Assembly: GCF_017357405.1 (NCBI RefSeq)
Contig: NZ_CP071597.1
Coordinates: 496,001-560,000 of the forward strand
Length of the DNA: 64,000 nucleotides
Source: Halomontanus rarus
Lineage (GTDB): Archaea; Halobacteriota; Halobacteria; Halobacteriales; Natrialbaceae
Direction of reading: 5' to 3'
Shown here: positions 20,058 to 28,875 of the stretch, piece after piece
Numbering within the stretch: the stretch's first letter is position 1
Layout: every line of letters starts with the position of its first letter
Notes under the pieces: model-generated
What the model was told of the DNA's origin: nothing
What the model saw: the letters and a program-made list of their open reading frames with translations, nothing else
The model's database searches: none
Program-made: the position numbers and the translations under genes

Positions 20058-21206
20058 ATGAAACTCCACGAGTATCAGGCGAAGCAGGTCTTCGCCGATG
20101 CCGGGATTCCGACGCCGGACTCACAACTCGCGTCGGACGTCGACGGCGTTGTGGCCGCAGCCGAGGAGATCGGCTATCCGGTCGCGATCAAAGCGCAGGT
20201 ACAGGTCGGCGGCCGCGGCAAGGCCGGGGGAATCGAACTCGTCGAAAACGAGGACGAAGCGCGCGAGGCGGCCGACTCCATCCTCGGGATGGATCTCAAG
20301 GGCTACCACGTCGACCGCGTTCTCGTCGAAGAGGCGGTCGACTTCATCAACGAACTCTACGTCAGCGTCACGATGGACCGGGGCGCGGGCAAACCCGTCG
20401 CCATGGTCTCGACGAAGGGTGGCGTCAACATCGAGGAGGTCGCCGAGGAGACTCCCGAGGCGATTGCTCGAGAGCACATCGACCCCGCCTTCGGGATGCA
20501 CCCCTACCAGGCCCGCAAGGCCGTCTACGACGCCGGTGTCGACAGCGAGCTGGCGCGGGACGTCTCGAGCGTCCTCACGACGCTCTACCAGCTCTGGGAC
20601 GACCGGGACGGCTCCGACGCGGAGATCAACCCGCTGATGGTCACCAGCGACGGCGAGGTCATCGCAGCCGACGCCGTGATGAACATCGACGAGGACGCCC
20701 TCTTCCGCCAGCCCGAGTTAGCTGAAATGGAAGAGGAAGCGGCCAGCGGCGACGCGCTCGAGCAGAAGGCCGACGAGTACGACTTCGACTACGTCCGCCT
20801 CGAGGGCAACGTCGGCATCATCGGCAACGGCGCCGGCCTCGTGATGACGACGCTCGACCTCGTCGACCACTACGGCGGCGAACCCGCCAACTTCCTCGAC
20901 GTCGGTGGCGGCGCGAAGGCCGAGCGGATCGCGAACGCGCTGGACATGGTGTTCTCCGACGAGAACGTCGACAGCGTCGTGTTCAACATCTTCGGCGGGA
21001 TCACCCGCGGCGACGAGGTCGCCAAGGGGATCAACGAGGCCCTGGGACAGTTCGACGAGATTCCGAAACCCGTCGTCGTCCGACTGGCTGGGACGAACTG
21101 GGAGGAAGGCATGGAGATTCTCAACGAGGACCTCGTGACGGTCGAACAGACCCTCGAGGACGCGGTCCAGCGTGCCGTCGAATACGCTGACGAGGTGGAA
21201 GCATGA
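20058..21206 (+). CDS. sucC: Succinate-CoA ligase (ADP-forming) subunit beta
   Basis: 382 residues from the ATG at 20058, beginning [20 protein letters not shown]. An ATP-grasp domain covers residues 1-230, with [21 protein letters not shown] and DAEINPLMV for nucleotide and Mg2+ binding. The CoA-ligase domain follows with [27 protein letters not shown] and [16 protein letters not shown]. The enzyme makes ATP (or GTP) from succinyl-CoA in the citric acid cycle. Its stop overlaps the start of sucD, so both subunits are probably made in step. Confidence 0.97.
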   Translation: MKLHEYQAKQVFADAGIPTPDSQLASDVDGVVAAAEEIGYPVAIKAQVQVGGRGKAGGIELVENEDEAREAADSILGMDLKGYHVDRVLVEEAVDFINELYVSVTMDRGAGKPVAMVSTKGGVNIEEVAEETPEAIAREHIDPAFGMHPYQARKAVYDAGVDSELARDVSSVLTTLYQLWDDRDGSDAEINPLMVTSDGEVIAADAVMNIDEDALFRQPELAEMEEEAASGDALEQKADEYDFDYVRLEGNVGIIGNGAGLVMTTLDLVDHYGGEPANFLDVGGGAKAERIANALDMVFSDENVDSVVFNIFGGITRGDEVAKGINEALGQFDEIPKPVVVRLAGTNWEEGMEILNEDLVTVEQTLEDAVQRAVEYADEVEA

Positions 21207-22072
21207 GTGTACTCGTCGACGACGACACCCGAGTAGTTGTACAGGGGATTACCGGCGGCGAAGGCAAGTTCCACGCCGGTCAGATGATCGAGTACGGCAC
21301 CAACGTCGTCGCCGGTGCGGTCCCCGGCAAGGGCGGGCAGGAAGTCCACGGCGTGCCCGTCTACGACACGGTCGACGAAGCGGTCGAGGAAGAAGACGCC
21401 GACGCCTCGGTCATCTTCGTCCCGCCGGCGTTCGCCGGCGACGCCATCTTCGAGGCGCTCGACACCGACCTCGACCTGGCAGTCGCGATCACCGAGGGCG
21501 TCCCGACCCAGGACATGGCCCGGGTCAACAAGCGCCTGACCGAGACCGACACCCGACTCATCGGTCCGAACTGTCCCGGACTGATCACGCCCGGCGAGGC
21601 CAAACTCGGCATCCTGCCGGGTAACATCTTCGCGGAGGGCGACGTCGGTCTCGTCTCCCGTTCGGGTACGCTGACCTACCAGGTCGTCGACAGCCTCACC
21701 AACCGAGGCATCGGCCAGACGACCGCGATCGGCATCGGCGGCGACCCCATCATCGGCACTGACTTCGTCGACGCGCTCGAGCTCTTCGAGAACGATCCCG
21801 ATACGAAGGCGATCGTGATGTGCGGCGAGATCGGCGGCGAGGACGAGGAGGAGGCCGCGGCGTTCATCGACGAACACGTCGAGACGCCCGTCGCAGGCTT
21901 CATCGCCGGCCGAACCGCGCCACCGGGCAAGCGAATGGGTCACGCCGGTGCGATCGTCTCCGGGTCCGGAACCGGAACCGCAGAGAGCAAGATCAACGCT
22001 CTCAACGACGCGGGCGTCCCCGTCGGCGACACCCCCGAAGAGGTCGCCGACCACATCGAGAGTTTCCTGTAG
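21203..22072 (+). CDS. sucD: Succinate-CoA ligase subunit alpha
   Basis: 289 residues. It overlaps sucC by ATGA, with a Shine-Dalgarno-like GAGGTGG just before. The CoA-binding Rossmann part has [35 protein letters not shown]. The phosphorylated active-site histidine is in [41 protein letters not shown] is the usual signature. The two subunits form the heteromeric enzyme that converts succinyl-CoA with ADP to succinate and ATP. Confidence 0.97.
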   Translation: MSVLVDDDTRVVVQGITGGEGKFHAGQMIEYGTNVVAGAVPGKGGQEVHGVPVYDTVDEAVEEEDADASVIFVPPAFAGDAIFEALDTDLDLAVAITEGVPTQDMARVNKRLTETDTRLIGPNCPGLITPGEAKLGILPGNIFAEGDVGLVSRSGTLTYQVVDSLTNRGIGQTTAIGIGGDPIIGTDFVDALELFENDPDTKAIVMCGEIGGEDEEEAAAFIDEHVETPVAGFIAGRTAPPGKRMGHAGAIVSGSGTGTAESKINALNDAGVPVGDTPEEVADHIESFL

Positions 22073-22073
22073 C

Positions 22074-22097
22074 CGCGCCGGCGCGCACTCATTTTTG
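22074..22097 (+). terminator. Palindrome plus T-run after sucD
   Basis: A perfect 12-bp palindrome (cgcgccggcgcg) two bases after the sucD stop is followed by attttt at 22091-22096. Its place fits a transcription end for sucCD. Archaeal termination needs mainly the T-run. Confidence 0.5.
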
Positions 22098-22263
22098 TCG
22101 TCTACTGCTCTCTTCGTCTACTGCTCTCTCGTCGAACCCGAACGAGCCCCGCTGCCGCGGACGCCGATTCGTCGGTCTTTGAGAGAGCGCCACGTATTCG
22201 AGTTCGGACGCTCGAGTACGAAGACGTCAGAACATCGAGAACAGAACGCCGAAGAACGGACAC

Positions 22264-23256
22264 CTAGGAGAACAGTCGACCGACTTTCGATCCGAGTCGT
22301 TCGAAGAGGCTTCGTGACGAGTCCTCGGATTCCGAGTTCTTTGGTCCTTTCTTAGCCTTCTTGCCCTTCTTGGCTTTCGTTGTTTTCTTGGCTTTCGTGG
22401 ATTTCACCTTCTTCTTGCGCGGGTTACGCTTGTTGGCTTTCCGGACCCCCTTGGACGTCTTCTGCGGAGTCGTTTCCGATTCCGTGTTCGACGAACCGCT
22501 GGTCGTCGAAGACGACGATCGAGCGGTGTCCGTGGCGTCGGTCTCTGTGTCGGTGTCGGTGTCGGTATCCGTGTTCGTATTCGTGGTCGCCGCCGACTTC
22601 GATCGAGATTGTGCCGATGACTGTGACCGAGATTCAGTACCAGACGACTCGAGTTCTCCATCGGACTCACCAGCAGAACCGCCTGTCGAACCCGCTTCGA
22701 CGGACTCATCCGTAGCCGAGTCCGAATCCGTCGCGGACGACGCATTCTCGACCGGTTCGGTCGAGCCCGAATTGGCCCCGTCGAAGACCGGGTGCTGCTC
22801 GTCGCTGGCAGTCTCGTCTTCCTCCCCATCCGTCTCGGCACTCGAACCGTCGTCGACCCAGAGGAACTCGTCTTCTTTCGTCCGTCCGGTCAACAGGAGG
22901 TTCTCGAGTGCGTGCTCGTCGACGAGGAGGTCGTCGTCGACCGTGGGCGCATCGTCTGTCGGCTCGTCGGCGCTAGCGATGATGTCGGTCGGACTCTCGT
23001 CCTCGAGGATGTCGCTGTCGATATCGGCCTCGCCGGTGTCCGTTGCTTCGTCCCGAAGCTGGTTGAATACGTCCGCGGCCGTCTGGTCTTCGATGCCGTC
23101 GTCGGCGGTGTCCTCGGTGGTCGCCCCGTCGTCTTCTTCGTTCTGAACCCGCTCCGAGGACGACTCGTCCTCGATATCGCCGAATAATTCGTCGACACTC
23201 GGACCGAGATCGAAAGATCCATCGCCCGATTTGTTGTCGATCGTACTATCAGTCAT
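22264..23256 (-). CDS. Low-complexity acidic/basic protein of unknown function
   Basis: 330 residues with an unusual layout. Residues 1-165 are very acidic, with short hydrophobic patches (FDLGPSVDELFGDI; DEHALENLLLTGRTKEDEFLWVDDG). Residues 165-260 are Ser/Thr/Asp low complexity with a TD dipeptide run. Residues 269-306 are almost purely Lys/Ala/Thr (KKKVKSTKAKKTTKAKKGKK), like histone H1 tails. The end is an amphipathic SRSLFERLGSKVGRLFS. No signal peptide or membrane helix is seen. I do not recognise the family. A Lys-rich block is rare in a haloarchaeal protein and could bind nucleic acid or a polyanion. The gene has its own AT-rich upstream region. Confidence 0.65.
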   Translation of the reverse strand: MTDSTIDNKSGDGSFDLGPSVDELFGDIEDESSSERVQNEEDDGATTEDTADDGIEDQTAADVFNQLRDEATDTGEADIDSDILEDESPTDIIASADEPTDDAPTVDDDLLVDEHALENLLLTGRTKEDEFLWVDDGSSAETDGEEDETASDEQHPVFDGANSGSTEPVENASSATDSDSATDESVEAGSTGGSAGESDGELESSGTESRSQSSAQSRSKSAATTNTNTDTDTDTDTETDATDTARSSSSTTSGSSNTESETTPQKTSKGVRKANKRNPRKKKVKSTKAKKTTKAKKGKKAKKGPKNSESEDSSRSLFERLGSKVGRLFS

Positions 23257-23432
23257 GACTCCTTACACCCCCTACAGACCACCACGCCTTTAATTTTTGG
23301 AATATTAACAGTCATGTTAGTCTATAGATCACAGTGTCAAACAGGTTTGAATCTCTGACTGTTGTGAAATATGGAGTGTGATTTTTGCTGGATTAATACC
23401 AGTGGAGGGAGCAGCCTCGCGACGACCGATCG

Positions 23433-23717
23433 CTACTCGAGTCGACTCCCGCAGACGACACAAACGTCGTGGTCGGCGAGCGTTTCGACACCGCAGGACG
23501 GACAGCGAACCAGCGAGGGCGTCTCTCGGCCCGTCGATCGCGCACCGAGCGCGGTGAACCCGGTCAGTTCGGTCGGGTCGAGATCGTGCTCGAGTCGGAT
23601 ATCCTCGATGAGGGCGTCGTCGCGGAGAGAGACGAGAAACTCCCAGAAGAGAAGAAACATGACCGCCGGTGTGATCGCGAGCACGACCAGGACCACGAGT
23701 GCAGTCAGGGGGTCCAT
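23433..23717 (-). CDS. Small membrane protein with C-terminal zinc ribbon
   Basis: 94 residues. One N-terminal membrane helix (LTALVVLVVLAITPAVMFLLFWEFL) is followed by a short linker (IEDIRLEHDLDPTELTGFTALGA). A C-terminal zinc ribbon (LVRCPSCGVETLADHDVCVVCGSRLE) carries four Cys in two CxxC knuckles. Such proteins place a zinc ribbon on the cytoplasmic face of the membrane. The role is unknown. It faces a divergent small membrane-protein gene. Confidence 0.7.
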   Translation of the reverse strand: MDPLTALVVLVVLAITPAVMFLLFWEFLVSLRDDALIEDIRLEHDLDPTELTGFTALGARSTGRETPSLVRCPSCGVETLADHDVCVVCGSRLE

Positions 23718-23830
23718 GTGTTACGTTCGACTGCAGGATACGAGCATGTGTCGCCCGTAAGTACGCTGATACGTCGTCGCTCCCGTGTCTGTTCTGTTTC
23801 GAGAGTAGTATCCACTGTTGTCCATCCGTT

Positions 23831-24061
23831 ATGTGCCTCGTACTTACTACGGCGACCGTCGTTCTCGGAGGTGTGTCCAGTCACGATCAACAACAGGGCG
23901 TCCTCCTGTTCGGCGCGGCCGTCGGACTCCTCACGATCTCGATCGGATACGTCGTGGCGTTCGAGGCGACCGTTACTGACTACGTCGTGATCGCACTCGG
24001 GATCGGCCTCGCCTGGGCCGCCTTCTACTACTTTCAGGATCGACTCGCCGAGTGGGAGTGA
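23831..24061 (+). CDS. Small two-helix membrane protein
   Basis: 76 residues from the ATG at 23831; the frame is open further upstream but without a hydrophobic or acidic character. Hydrophobic segments are LTTATVVLGGV, GVLLFGAAVGLLTISIGYVVAF and YVVIALGIGLAWAAFYYF. The tail is DRLAEWE. It resembles small haloarchaeal membrane proteins of unknown function. It lies 89 bp before bioB with a promoter between them. Confidence 0.55.
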   Translation: MCLVLTTATVVLGGVSSHDQQQGVLLFGAAVGLLTISIGYVVAFEATVTDYVVIALGIGLAWAAFYYFQDRLAEWE

Positions 24062-24118
24062 CGATCGCCCGGACTCGAACCGTCCCTCGAGCCTGTCATA
24101 CTACCGGAGTATCCACAA

Positions 24119-24128
24119 GTATTATAGG
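24119..24128 (+). promoter_or_regulatory. TATA box of the biotin operon
   Basis: The sequence gtattatagg is centred about 27 nt before the GTG at 24151. A leaderless GTG start is implied. Confidence 0.55.
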
Positions 24129-24150
24129 TGCGTCAACCGCGTGCTAGCGT

Positions 24151-25341
24151 GTGGTTTACGAGACGGGTAATCGGACGATCGACGACGCACTCGAGCGCGT
24201 GTTCGACGGTGAAACGCTCGATCGAACGGACGGACTCGCGTTGCTCGCCCAGCCGACCGACCAGTTGGCTGCGGCGGGCGCAGCGGTCCGCGATCACTTC
24301 GGCGACGGAACGGTCGACGCCTGCTCGATCGTCAACGCCAAAGCCGGCAACTGCGCCGAGGACTGTGGCTTTTGCGCCCAGTCGGTCCACTTCGACACCG
24401 GCATCGACACCTACGGCTTCCTCGGCCCGGAGAAGATCCTCGAGGCCGCAAAGCGCGCCGAACGCGACGGTGCCCAGCGCTTCGGTATCGTCGTGGCGGA
24501 ACGCGGCGTCTCCAAAGAAAAACGACCCGAGGAGTGGGCTGAGGTGATCGAATCGATCCGTCGCGTGCGCGAGGAGTGTGACCTCGAGATCGACGCCTCC
24601 CTCGGCATCCTCACCGAGGAGGAAGCAGCGATCCTCGCCGAGGAGGGAATCGGCCACTACAATCACAACATCGAGACGTCTCCCCGGTACTTCCCGGAGA
24701 TCGTCGGCACGCACGAGTTCGAGGATCGAGTGGCGACGCTCGAGGTAGCCAAGGACGCCGGGATGGACCTCTGTGCGGGCGTCATCCTCGGGATGGGTGA
24801 GACGCCGACCGACCGCGTCGACGCGGCGATCGCACTCCAGGAGATCGGCGTCTCGTCGCTGCCGGTGAACGTGTTGAATCCGGTGGCCGGGACGGCACTC
24901 GGTGATAGCGATTGCGACGAGAGCGGATACGGAGACGACACGGACGCCGGAGACGCGAACACGGGCGCCGACATCACCACCGAGGAGATCGTCGAGACCG
25001 TCGCCGTCTACCGACTCCTCCATCCGCACGCTCGCGTGCGACTGACCGGCGGCCGCGAGGTCAACCTCGCACCGGAAGAACAGCACCTCCCATTCGAGGC
25101 CGGGGCGGACGGCATCCTCACCGGCGACTACCTCACGACTGATGGCCAATCCGCCGGCGAAGACATCGAAATCGTCGAACGCGCCGGCCTCGAGCCCAAC
25201 CGCGAGGTCAACGACTTCGATCCGGCGGCGGTGAAAGCGCGCGGTACCGACGACGACGCACCACTCGAGACAGCCGCCGGGACAGCCACCAGTACCGCCG
25301 ACAAAACGCGAGAGTCGAGTCGAGGTTCGACTGACGACTGA
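24151..25341 (+). CDS. bioB: Biotin synthase
   Basis: 396 residues from a GTG start. The radical-SAM cluster motif is NCAEDCGFCAQ (CxxxCxxC), followed by YNHNIETSPRYFPEIV, VCAG-type GMDLCAGVILGMGET and RLTGGREVNL, which match BioB positions that bind SAM, the auxiliary 2Fe-2S cluster and dethiobiotin. The enzyme inserts sulfur into dethiobiotin. An acidic insertion of about 20 residues (after AGTALGDSD) and a 60-residue disordered C-terminal tail are additions over bacterial BioB. It is first in a four-gene operon. Confidence 0.95.
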   Translation: MVYETGNRTIDDALERVFDGETLDRTDGLALLAQPTDQLAAAGAAVRDHFGDGTVDACSIVNAKAGNCAEDCGFCAQSVHFDTGIDTYGFLGPEKILEAAKRAERDGAQRFGIVVAERGVSKEKRPEEWAEVIESIRRVREECDLEIDASLGILTEEEAAILAEEGIGHYNHNIETSPRYFPEIVGTHEFEDRVATLEVAKDAGMDLCAGVILGMGETPTDRVDAAIALQEIGVSSLPVNVLNPVAGTALGDSDCDESGYGDDTDAGDANTGADITTEEIVETVAVYRLLHPHARVRLTGGREVNLAPEEQHLPFEAGADGILTGDYLTTDGQSAGEDIEIVERAGLEPNREVNDFDPAAVKARGTDDDAPLETAAGTATSTADKTRESSRGSTDD

Positions 25342-25415
25342 CGACCACCGATCGACGACCAATTGACTACCAACTGACGATCGACTGACGACTACCAACC
25401 GACGACTGACAACAC
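25325..25415 (+). repeat. Degenerate tandem repeat between bioB and bioU
   Basis: The unit actgacgac and near copies (accgacgac, gatcgacgac, accaactgac) recur about eight times from the last codons of bioB into the bioU leader. It encodes no extra product. It may be slippage-prone. Confidence 0.6.
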
Positions 25416-25419
25416 GACT

Positions 25420-26463
25420 ATGGACACAGACATCTCATTCGCCGTACTCGGAACCGGTGGAATCGGCCGACGAACGCTCGAGGTCAGCCGGCACAAGGAT
25501 GGCCTCACCCCCGTCGCGGCGTGTGATCGCCACGGGGTCGCGATCGATTTCGACGGACTGGACGTCGACGAACTGCTCGCTGCGACGGAGGGAAACATCG
25601 ACAACGAAGTCGCGACCGACGGTGGTGGGGCCGCCGTCAAGCAACACGGTGAGAGCCGTGGTGTCGTCGCCTCCGAACAGGCCCGCGCGAGCGACGATTC
25701 CATCCAGGAGATTATCGACGCGGGCGCCGAAATCGACGCCGTCTTGCTGGCGCTGCCGAACTACGAACACGACTTCATCCCGCGCGTCGCGGATCGGTTC
25801 GTCGACGGCGGCTACTCGGGCGTCCTCGTGGACGTGCTCAAACGCTCGCGCGTGATCGGGATGCTCGACGAGCGCGCGGACGCGTTCGAGGACGCTGGCA
25901 TCACCTTCGTCTGCGGTGCCGGCGCGACGCCCGGCTTCCTCACCGGGGCCGCCGCACTCGCCGCCCAGTCGTTCGTCGAGGTCCACGAGGTCGACATCTG
26001 GTGGGGCGTCGGCCTCAAATCGGGCTACGAGGACAACCGCGGTACCGTGCGAGAGGACATCGCACATCTGGACGGCTACGACATCGAGACCGCACGCGAC
26101 CTCTCGGACGAGGAGATCGGGGCGATCGTCGACGACCACGACGGCGTGATCGAGTTTCGAGATATGGAACACGCCGACGACGTTCTGCTCGAGCGCGCCG
26201 GAATCTGCGACGCCGAGGACGTCTCCGTCGGCGGCCTGCTGGACGTCCGCAGCGACGAAAAGCCCACCACGACGACCGTCTCGGTGACGGGAACGACCTT
26301 CGACGGCGAGCGGGCGACGAACACGTTCCAGCTCGACGACGCGACGAGCATGGAGGCGAACGTCAACGGTCCCGCGCTGGGCTATTTAAAGACCGGCGCG
26401 CGTCGCAACCGGGCGGGCGAGTACGGGGTCTTTGGACCGGTCGAACTGATGCCCACGTTCTGA
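25420..26463 (+). CDS. bioU: BioU-like (S)-8-amino-7-oxononanoate-to-DAPA enzyme
   Basis: 347 residues. The N terminus is a Rossmann fold (ISFAVLGTGGIGRRTLEV), followed by DAVLLALPNYEHDFIPRVADRFVDGGYSGVLVDVLKRSRV and CGAGATPGFLTGAAALAA, like saccharopine- or homoserine-dehydrogenase relatives. It sits between bioB and bioF, and no bioA is present in the operon. BioU of cyanobacteria is a dehydrogenase-like suicide enzyme that replaces BioA, donating the amino group of its own lysine. K141 in DVLKRS, next to the nucleotide fold, is a candidate donor lysine. The function here is inferred from context and fold; a sequence comparison with cyanobacterial BioU would settle it. Confidence 0.75.
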   Translation: MDTDISFAVLGTGGIGRRTLEVSRHKDGLTPVAACDRHGVAIDFDGLDVDELLAATEGNIDNEVATDGGGAAVKQHGESRGVVASEQARASDDSIQEIIDAGAEIDAVLLALPNYEHDFIPRVADRFVDGGYSGVLVDVLKRSRVIGMLDERADAFEDAGITFVCGAGATPGFLTGAAALAAQSFVEVHEVDIWWGVGLKSGYEDNRGTVREDIAHLDGYDIETARDLSDEEIGAIVDDHDGVIEFRDMEHADDVLLERAGICDAEDVSVGGLLDVRSDEKPTTTTVSVTGTTFDGERATNTFQLDDATSMEANVNGPALGYLKTGARRNRAGEYGVFGPVELMPTF

Positions 26464-26598
26464 TGGATCGGCCCGATTCGAGCCCTACAGGACCGCTTCG
26501 AGTCAGGTTTCGAATTGATTCGAACGCCAGACAGTCAGGCGATCCGCCGGGAACAGAACCGTGAAAGTAAAATCGGGGGCCTGTGAGCCTTGAACCAG

Positions 26599-27804
26599 AT
26601 GGAAGACCGCGGGTTCGACCTCGGACGGCGCCTCGAGTCCCTCGAGGACGCCGACCTCAGACGAACGCTCTCACCCGTCGATCGGATCGCAGAGCGGGGC
26701 TACTTCGCACAACCGTCGGGCGGCGACCTCCCGGTACTCGAGTCCGATCAGGAACTCGTGTTCGCCTCGAACAACTACCTCGGCCTGACGTCCGACCAGC
26801 GGATTCAGGACGCCGCTCGTCAGGCCGCGGCGACCGTCGGCACGGGATCGGGTGCGAGTCGACTCGTCACCGGCGACACGATCGTCCACCACGACCTCGA
26901 GCGACTGCTGGCCGAGACCAAAGGGACCGATCGCGCGCTCACGTTCTCCTCCGGGTACGCCGCGAACGTCGGGACGATCACGGCGCTCGAACCCGACGTC
27001 ATCTTCTCCGACGAGTTCAATCACGCGAGCATCATCGACGGCTGCCGACTCTCGAACGCCGACGTGGTCCAGTACGACCACTGTAACGTCCCGAACCTGC
27101 GAGCGAAACTCGCCGACCGGGCGGACGGCTACCCGGAAGACGAATCCTGGCTGATCGTCACGGATTCGGTGTTCAGTATGGACGGCACCGTCGCACCCCT
27201 GTCGGCGATCTGCGACGCCGCCGAGGAGTTCGGCGCGTGGGTCATGGTCGACGAAGCCCACGCGACCGGGCTGTACGTCGACGGCGGCGGCATCGTTCAG
27301 GCCGAGGGTATCAGTGACCGTATCGACATCCAGCTCGGGACGCTCTCGAAGGCCCTCGCCAGTCAGGGCGGCTACGTCGCCGGCAGCGACGACCTGATCG
27401 AGTGTCTGGTCAACGACGCCCGCTCGTTCGTCTTCTCGACGGGTCTCTCGCCGCCGGCCGCCGCGGCCGCCAGCGAAGCCCTCCACGTCTCGCGACACGG
27501 CGACGCCCGCGAACGCCTCTGGGAGAACGTCTCCCACCTCCGGGACGGTCTCGAGTCGATGGGCTACGACGTGCTGGGCGACTCGCAGATCCTCCCGGTC
27601 GTGATCGGCGACCGGAGGACGGCGCTCGACCTCGCAGCGGCCGTTCGCGACCGCGGCATCGTCACCCCCGCGATCCGTCCGCCGACGGTCCCCGAGGGGA
27701 CGAGTCGGATCAGAATCGCCCCCATGGCGACACACTCACAGGAGGACATCGTCACCTGTCTCGAGGCGTTTCAGGAAGCCGGGAGGGAAGTCGGGTTGTT
27801 ATGA
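26599..27804 (+). CDS. bioF: 8-amino-7-oxononanoate synthase
   Basis: 401 residues from the ATG at 26599; a TTG three codons upstream is also possible, but MEDRGFDLGRRLESLEDADLRRTLSPVDRI is the usual haloarchaeal start. This PLP-dependent alpha-oxoamine synthase condenses pimeloyl-thioester with alanine. Visible motifs are FASNNYLGLTSDQRIQDAA, GTGSGASRLVTGDTIVHHDLE, FSSGYAANVGTI, MVDEAHATGLYVDGGG and the PLP lysine in GTLSKALASQGGY. The C-terminal part has RIRIAPMATHSQEDI. It lies 135 bp after bioU and overlaps bioD by ATGA. Confidence 0.95.
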   Translation: MEDRGFDLGRRLESLEDADLRRTLSPVDRIAERGYFAQPSGGDLPVLESDQELVFASNNYLGLTSDQRIQDAARQAAATVGTGSGASRLVTGDTIVHHDLERLLAETKGTDRALTFSSGYAANVGTITALEPDVIFSDEFNHASIIDGCRLSNADVVQYDHCNVPNLRAKLADRADGYPEDESWLIVTDSVFSMDGTVAPLSAICDAAEEFGAWVMVDEAHATGLYVDGGGIVQAEGISDRIDIQLGTLSKALASQGGYVAGSDDLIECLVNDARSFVFSTGLSPPAAAAASEALHVSRHGDARERLWENVSHLRDGLESMGYDVLGDSQILPVVIGDRRTALDLAAAVRDRGIVTPAIRPPTVPEGTSRIRIAPMATHSQEDIVTCLEAFQEAGREVGLL

Positions 27805-28520
27805 GCGCGAACGGGACCCGTATCGCCGTCGTCGGAACCGATACCGGCGTCGGCAAGACCGTCGTCACGGCGGCACTGACCGCCCGGCTCCGCGAGGCGG
27901 GGCTCGAGGCGCGCGCGGTGAAACCCGTCCAGACGGGGTATCCGCCGGACGACGACGCTCGAGTCGTCGAACGGGTCTGTGACGACCCCGACGCGGCTAC
28001 CTGCCTCCGATATCTCGAACCGCCGCTCGCGCCGCGAGTCGCTGCCGAACGTCAGGGAGACGACGTCTCGCTCGACTACGAGACAGTACTCGCAGACTGC
28101 GAACGGGAACTCGAGGCCGGCGAGATCGCTCTCCTCGAGGGCATCGGCGGACTCCGGGTGCCGCTCGCCGACGACCGCGAGGTGATCGATCTCGTCGCCG
28201 ACCTCGACTGTGCGGCGATCCTCGTCTCTCGGTCGGGACTGGGAACGCTCAACCACACCGCGCTCTCGGTCGACGCGCTCGAGCGTCGGGGGATCGACGT
28301 TCGCGCGATCGTGCTCAACGAGTACGCCGGCGAGACGGTCGCCGAGCGGACGAACCCCGCAGAACTCGAGCGCATGACCGGTTTGCCGGTTGAGACGGTG
28401 CCCCGGCTCGAGTCGGATGGGGCGGATTCGGCCACCGTCGCAGCGGGAGTTCGGGATTCGCTGCCGGCGGCCGTTCTTCGGTGGGTCGTCCCGTCGGAGT
28501 GGGACAACACGGGACCGTGA
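27801..28520 (+). CDS. bioD: Dethiobiotin synthetase
   Basis: 239 residues from the ATG that overlaps the bioF stop, with a purine-rich ggagggaa upstream. The Walker A motif is GTDTGVGKT (residues 12-20). KPVQTGY and EGIGGLRVPLADDREVIDLVADL are BioD signatures. The enzyme uses CO2 and ATP to close the ureido ring of DAPA. It is the last gene of the operon, which then meets a convergent small zinc-finger gene about 50 bp away. Confidence 0.95.
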   Translation: MSANGTRIAVVGTDTGVGKTVVTAALTARLREAGLEARAVKPVQTGYPPDDDARVVERVCDDPDAATCLRYLEPPLAPRVAAERQGDDVSLDYETVLADCERELEAGEIALLEGIGGLRVPLADDREVIDLVADLDCAAILVSRSGLGTLNHTALSVDALERRGIDVRAIVLNEYAGETVAERTNPAELERMTGLPVETVPRLESDGADSATVAAGVRDSLPAAVLRWVVPSEWDNTGP

Positions 28521-28569
28521 CGACGATCCAGTCGATCGCACACAACGTACCGAATCGACCGTCGAGAAT

Positions 28570-28746
28570 TCACGCCGGCGGTACTGGCTGGTCGCGCTCG
28601 ACGGTCGGATCGGTCGTCGTCTCTACGTCGTCGACGATGAAGACCGCGAGTTCGGACTTGCGGTGCTCGACTTCGAGGTGGACTCGCAGGTTGGTCTCCT
28701 TCTCGTAGGTGTCGTTACAGAGCGGACAGTCAGTGTATCTGGTCAT
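28570..28746 (-). CDS. 58-residue C2H2 zinc-finger protein
   Basis: This small gene lies on the minus strand after bioD. The protein begins MTRYTDCPLCNDTYEKETNL and has C7, C10, H23 and H28, a C-x2-C-x12-H-x4-H zinc finger. The remaining 30 residues are acidic with an IVDDVET core. The size, acidic tail and exact finger spacing support it as a true gene. Small single-finger proteins are common in haloarchaea and often affect swarming, biofilm or metabolism; the target here is unknown. Confidence 0.75.
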   Translation of the reverse strand: MTRYTDCPLCNDTYEKETNLRVHLEVEHRKSELAVFIVDDVETTTDPTVERDQPVPPA

Positions 28747-28875
28747 CGCCGCTCACCGTCATCGACTGTCGCCACCAGTCATCCTAATAGTGTCGTTCGT
28801 CAAACAGTCTGAGTGTCCGGTCCGCGAGACACTCGGTGAGCTGAGACGTAGACAGTCCGGTGGCGACGAGACACC

